A stretch of DNA of 8,394 bases from assembly GCA_024278715.1 (NCBI GenBank), contig JAJRSN010000386.1, forward strand, positions 1 through 8,394, written 5' to 3'. The notes beneath the pieces were generated by a model. That model ran no database searches. It was not told the DNA's origin and saw nothing but the letters and a program-made list of their open reading frames with translations. The DNA comes from Calditrichota bacterium. Its GTDB lineage: Bacteria > Calditrichota > Calditrichia > Calditrichales > Calditrichaceae. Shown here piece after piece: positions 6,404 to 8,394 of the stretch. The position numbers and the translations under genes were made by a program. Positions within the stretch are counted from its first letter, which is position 1. Each line of letters starts with the position of its first letter.

Positions 6404-7414
6404 ATGAAGCAATCGCAGGATTTATTGAAAATTCTGTTTATCGGCGGAACGGGAATAATCAGCTCGGCTTGCGCCCGGCTTTGCGCGGAAAAGGGACACG
6501 ATCTGTTTTTGCTGACGCGCGGCAAAAGCGAACGGGAAATTCCGCGGGGAGTAAAACATCTGATCGGCGATATTTCCGATCGGACATCTATGCGGTCGCT
6601 TTTAAAAAAACATGAGTGGGATGCGGTGGTTGATTTTATCGCTTACACGCCCGAACAGGCGCAAAGAGATATCGAACTCTTTGCCGGAAAAACAAAGCAA
6701 TACGTTTTCATCAGCTCCGCTTCGGCTTACCAAAAGCCGCCGGCGCGCCTGCCGATTACCGAGGACATGCCGCTGAAAAATCCGTTCTGGGCTTATGCGC
6801 AAAACAAGATTTATTGCGAAGAAATTTTGATGAAGGCGTACAGAGATAATGATTTTCCCGTAACAATTGTCCGACCCTCGCACACTTATGACGAACAAAC
6901 GCTTCCTTTAAAAGGAGGTTACACGACAATTGCCCGCTTAAAACAGGGTAAACCCGTCATTATTCACGGCGACGGAACATCGTTGTGGACATTGACTCAT
7001 CACGAAGATTTCGCGCGCGGCTTTACGCAGCTTTTGGGCAATCGGCTTGCCATCGGAGAAGCGTTCCATATTACTTCCGATGAAATACTCACCTGGAATC
7101 AAATCGCCGAAATCATTGCCGAAGCCGCCGATGCGGAACCGAAGGTAATCAACATTCCTTCGGAAGTCCTCGCGCAATACGATAAAGAATGGGCGGGAAG
7201 TCTGTTAGGCGACAAAAGTCATTGCCTGATTTTCGATAATAGTAAAATTAAAAAATTTGCGCCTGAATTTCGGACGGCAATTCCTTTTTCTCAGGGCGCG
7301 CGTGAAATTGTAAACTGGTACGAAGAACATCCCGAAAAAAAGATAGCCGATCCCTATTGGGACTCGTTATTCGACCGCATCGTCGCCGATTGGGGAAACA
7401 AACAAGGCAAATAA
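6404..7414 (+). CDS. NAD(P)-dependent epimerase/dehydratase-like protein (extended SDR superfamily)
   Basis: Cytosolic Rossmann-fold protein of the short-chain dehydrogenase/reductase superfamily, probably acting on a nucleotide sugar or similar substrate; the reaction is not known from sequence. Of 336 residues, the N-terminus has the dinucleotide-binding GGTGIIS (14-20), an acidic GDISD near 55-59 that would hold the adenine side, FISSASAY (102-109) with the active-site Ser, and YAQNK with Tyr131 and Lys135 as the catalytic pair. GGTGxIS in place of GGTGxxG, together with RPSHTYD (157-163) and HGDGTSLWTLTHHEDF (188-203), marks a distinct, widely distributed branch usually annotated only as NAD-dependent epimerase or SDR oxidoreductase. 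The ATG is preceded at 6 bases by GGCGGAG, a fair ribosome site. No sugar-pathway genes are adjacent, so context does not name a substrate. Confidence 0.88.
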   Translation: MKQSQDLLKILFIGGTGIISSACARLCAEKGHDLFLLTRGKSEREIPRGVKHLIGDISDRTSMRSLLKKHEWDAVVDFIAYTPEQAQRDIELFAGKTKQYVFISSASAYQKPPARLPITEDMPLKNPFWAYAQNKIYCEEILMKAYRDNDFPVTIVRPSHTYDEQTLPLKGGYTTIARLKQGKPVIIHGDGTSLWTLTHHEDFARGFTQLLGNRLAIGEAFHITSDEILTWNQIAEIIAEAADAEPKVINIPSEVLAQYDKEWAGSLLGDKSHCLIFDNSKIKKFAPEFRTAIPFSQGAREIVNWYEEHPEKKIADPYWDSLFDRIVADWGNKQGK

Positions 7415-7587
7415 GACCCAAGAACCGAGAATTTGTCTGAAGCCTTTTAGAATAATAGGGTGTTGTCATCTGGTTGAAAATGTTAGGTAAAATATTTAGC
7501 TTGTCTTCAGGATCTGAAAGTTGCCGTAATTTTTATCGATCTGAAAAATATAAATTCAGAGTTCAACGGAACGAAAAAGGAAAGACG
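7415..7587 (+). promoter_or_regulatory. Intergenic leader with candidate promoter for the cyclase-family gene
   Basis: If the cyclase starts at 7588, this 173-base stretch is non-coding. It contains TTGTCA (7463-7468) and, 19 bases later, TAAAAT (7488-7493), each one mismatch from the sigma70 consensus though at long spacing. I see no terminator for the SDR gene, so read-through is possible. A ribosome site AAAGGAAAG (7576-7584) closes the region. Confidence 0.4.
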
Positions 7588-8235
7588 GTGGAACAAATTC
7601 TTATTGACCTGTCGCATCCAATTCATAACGGAATGCCGCTTTTCCCCGGCACGCCCGCTCTTAAAATCCGCCAATTGAACGATTTAAAGGAAGACGGATT
7701 TCGGGAAAAACAGATAGTTTTGACGACCCATGTCGGAACGCACTTGGACGCGCCAGCCCACATACTTGATGACGGAAAATTTCTGGATCGGCTTCCGCTT
7801 TGGCAATTTTACGGACGGGCGCTGACGCTAAATGTTCAGGCATTCAAAGGGAAAGCCATTCCTCCGCAAATATTCGATTCGATTGTCGATCCGGAATCTT
7901 TGGATTTTATATTATTCTATGCGGATTACGGCAAATTGTGGGGCAGCGAAGAATACTGGAAAGATTTCCCCACGCTTTCTCCCGAAGCCGCCGAGCGAAT
8001 TATTAAGATGGATTTGAAAGGCATCGGATTCGATGTCGCTACCGTTGACCCGATGGATAGCAGGGAATATCTTATTCACAAAAAGATCCTTTCCGCACGG
8101 TTGATTATTATCGAAAATCTCACTAACCTTGATAAGATTTTGAATCAGCGTTTTATTTTGAGTGTTTTTCCGTTAAATGTTGAGGACGCAGACGGTTTTC
8201 CCGTAAGAGCCGTGGCGCTCGTCGAAAATCGCTAA
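7588..8235 (+). CDS. Cyclase family metal-dependent hydrolase (kynurenine formamidase-like)
   Basis: Member of the cyclase family, whose best-known enzyme is bacterial kynurenine formamidase (KynB), which hydrolyses N-formylkynurenine to kynurenine. With no tryptophan-degradation genes nearby, the actual substrate is open. The chosen start is GTG 7588, preceded by AAGGA at 6-bp spacing, giving 215 aa, the normal family length, beginning right at IDLSHPI. The in-frame TTG 7474 and ATG 7480 would add 36-38 residues unlike the family. Motifs: IDLSHPIHNGMPLFPG (6-21), substrate-pocket strand; HVGTHLDAPAH with His48, His52, Asp54 (metal ligands) and His58 (likely catalytic); GFDVATVDP (147-155); HKKILSARLIIIENLTNL with His164 and Glu176, in the spacing expected of the second metal site. 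All ligands are present, so it should be active and bind zinc or manganese. It is a cytosolic, soluble protein. Confidence 0.88.
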   Translation: MEQILIDLSHPIHNGMPLFPGTPALKIRQLNDLKEDGFREKQIVLTTHVGTHLDAPAHILDDGKFLDRLPLWQFYGRALTLNVQAFKGKAIPPQIFDSIVDPESLDFILFYADYGKLWGSEEYWKDFPTLSPEAAERIIKMDLKGIGFDVATVDPMDSREYLIHKKILSARLIIIENLTNLDKILNQRFILSVFPLNVEDADGFPVRAVALVENR

Positions 8236-8274
8236 ATGCACCGCAACAAAAAATACAAATTTTGGGGTTCTAAT

Positions 8275-8394
8275 ATGGATGATAAAAGATGCGAATGGGT
8301 TCCGTCAAAAGACGAACTTTACGTTGCCTACCACGATACCGAATGGGGAGTGCCTGTTTACGATGACCAAAAGTTGTTTGAATTCCTGATTTTA
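8275..8394 (+). CDS. tag: DNA-3-methyladenine glycosylase I, 3'-truncated by the window edge
   Basis: Base-excision repair enzyme that removes 3-methyladenine from alkylated DNA. Only 40 residues are visible, but they match the conserved Tag N-terminus: RCEWV (5-9) followed by YHDTEWGVPVYDDQKLFE (19-36). Cys6 and His20 correspond to the first two ligands of the structural zinc site of Tag (the other two lie beyond the window). An in-frame ATG at 8236 directly abuts the preceding stop and would add 13 residues. The ATG at 8275 is preferred because it gives the usual short lead before the Cys and has GGGG seven bases upstream, whereas 8236 has no ribosome site. It follows the cyclase gene closely and may be co-transcribed. 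Confidence 0.92.
   Translation, partial: MDDKRCEWVPSKDELYVAYHDTEWGVPVYDDQKLFEFLIL

Noticed and set aside
1..8394. Mobile elements, CRISPR arrays, toxin-antitoxin or defence genes
   Set aside because: No transposase or integrase motifs, no regularly spaced repeats and no paired small genes were found. Gene content is ordinary metabolism and repair.

Overview
This is a mid-GC bacterial window (composition estimated by eye, not counted) holding six genes. It looks like an ordinary chromosomal stretch. I see no phage, transposase, CRISPR, toxin-antitoxin or tRNA/rRNA signal. A secreted-type dipeptidyl-peptidase IV, a long-chain acyl-CoA synthetase and a lipoprotein esterase, together with lysine- and glutamate-rich proteins and AT-rich spacers, would fit a heterotroph of the Bacteroidetes/Calditrichaeota-like (FCB) group. 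That placement is inference and weak.

Layout, left to right. (1) A 5'-truncated S9B dipeptidyl-peptidase IV-type serine peptidase (+, 1-1904) ends in a clear intrinsic terminator (about 1917-1946). (2) A probable two-gene unit on + follows: a long-chain acyl-CoA synthetase (2061-3836) with a strong Shine-Dalgarno, then after 43 bases a lipoprotein alpha/beta hydrolase (3880-4623). (3) A short convergent gap (4624-4779) carries a repeat-like palindromic segment. (4) On -, a complete anhydro-N-acetylmuramic acid kinase, anmK (4780-5970). (5) A divergent 433-base non-coding region (5971-6403) has candidate promoters and inverted repeats. (6) On +, an NAD(P)-dependent SDR epimerase-like protein (6404-7414), then a cyclase/kynurenine-formamidase family metallohydrolase whose better start is the GTG at 7588 (to 8235), then the first 40 codons of DNA-3-methyladenine glycosylase I, tag (8275 to the window edge).

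How they work together: the peptidase, esterase and AnmK all fit scavenging of external or recycled polymers (oligopeptides, esters, peptidoglycan anhydro-sugars). The acyl-CoA synthetase would activate fatty acids, possibly including ones released by the esterase. The SDR, cyclase and Tag genes share a strand but not an obvious pathway. I do not find a convincing undescribed system here. The most useful leads are the Tyr-to-Gly change beside the peptidase nucleophile, the acyl-CoA synthetase/lipoprotein-esterase pair, the structured intergenic regions and the start correction of the cyclase.
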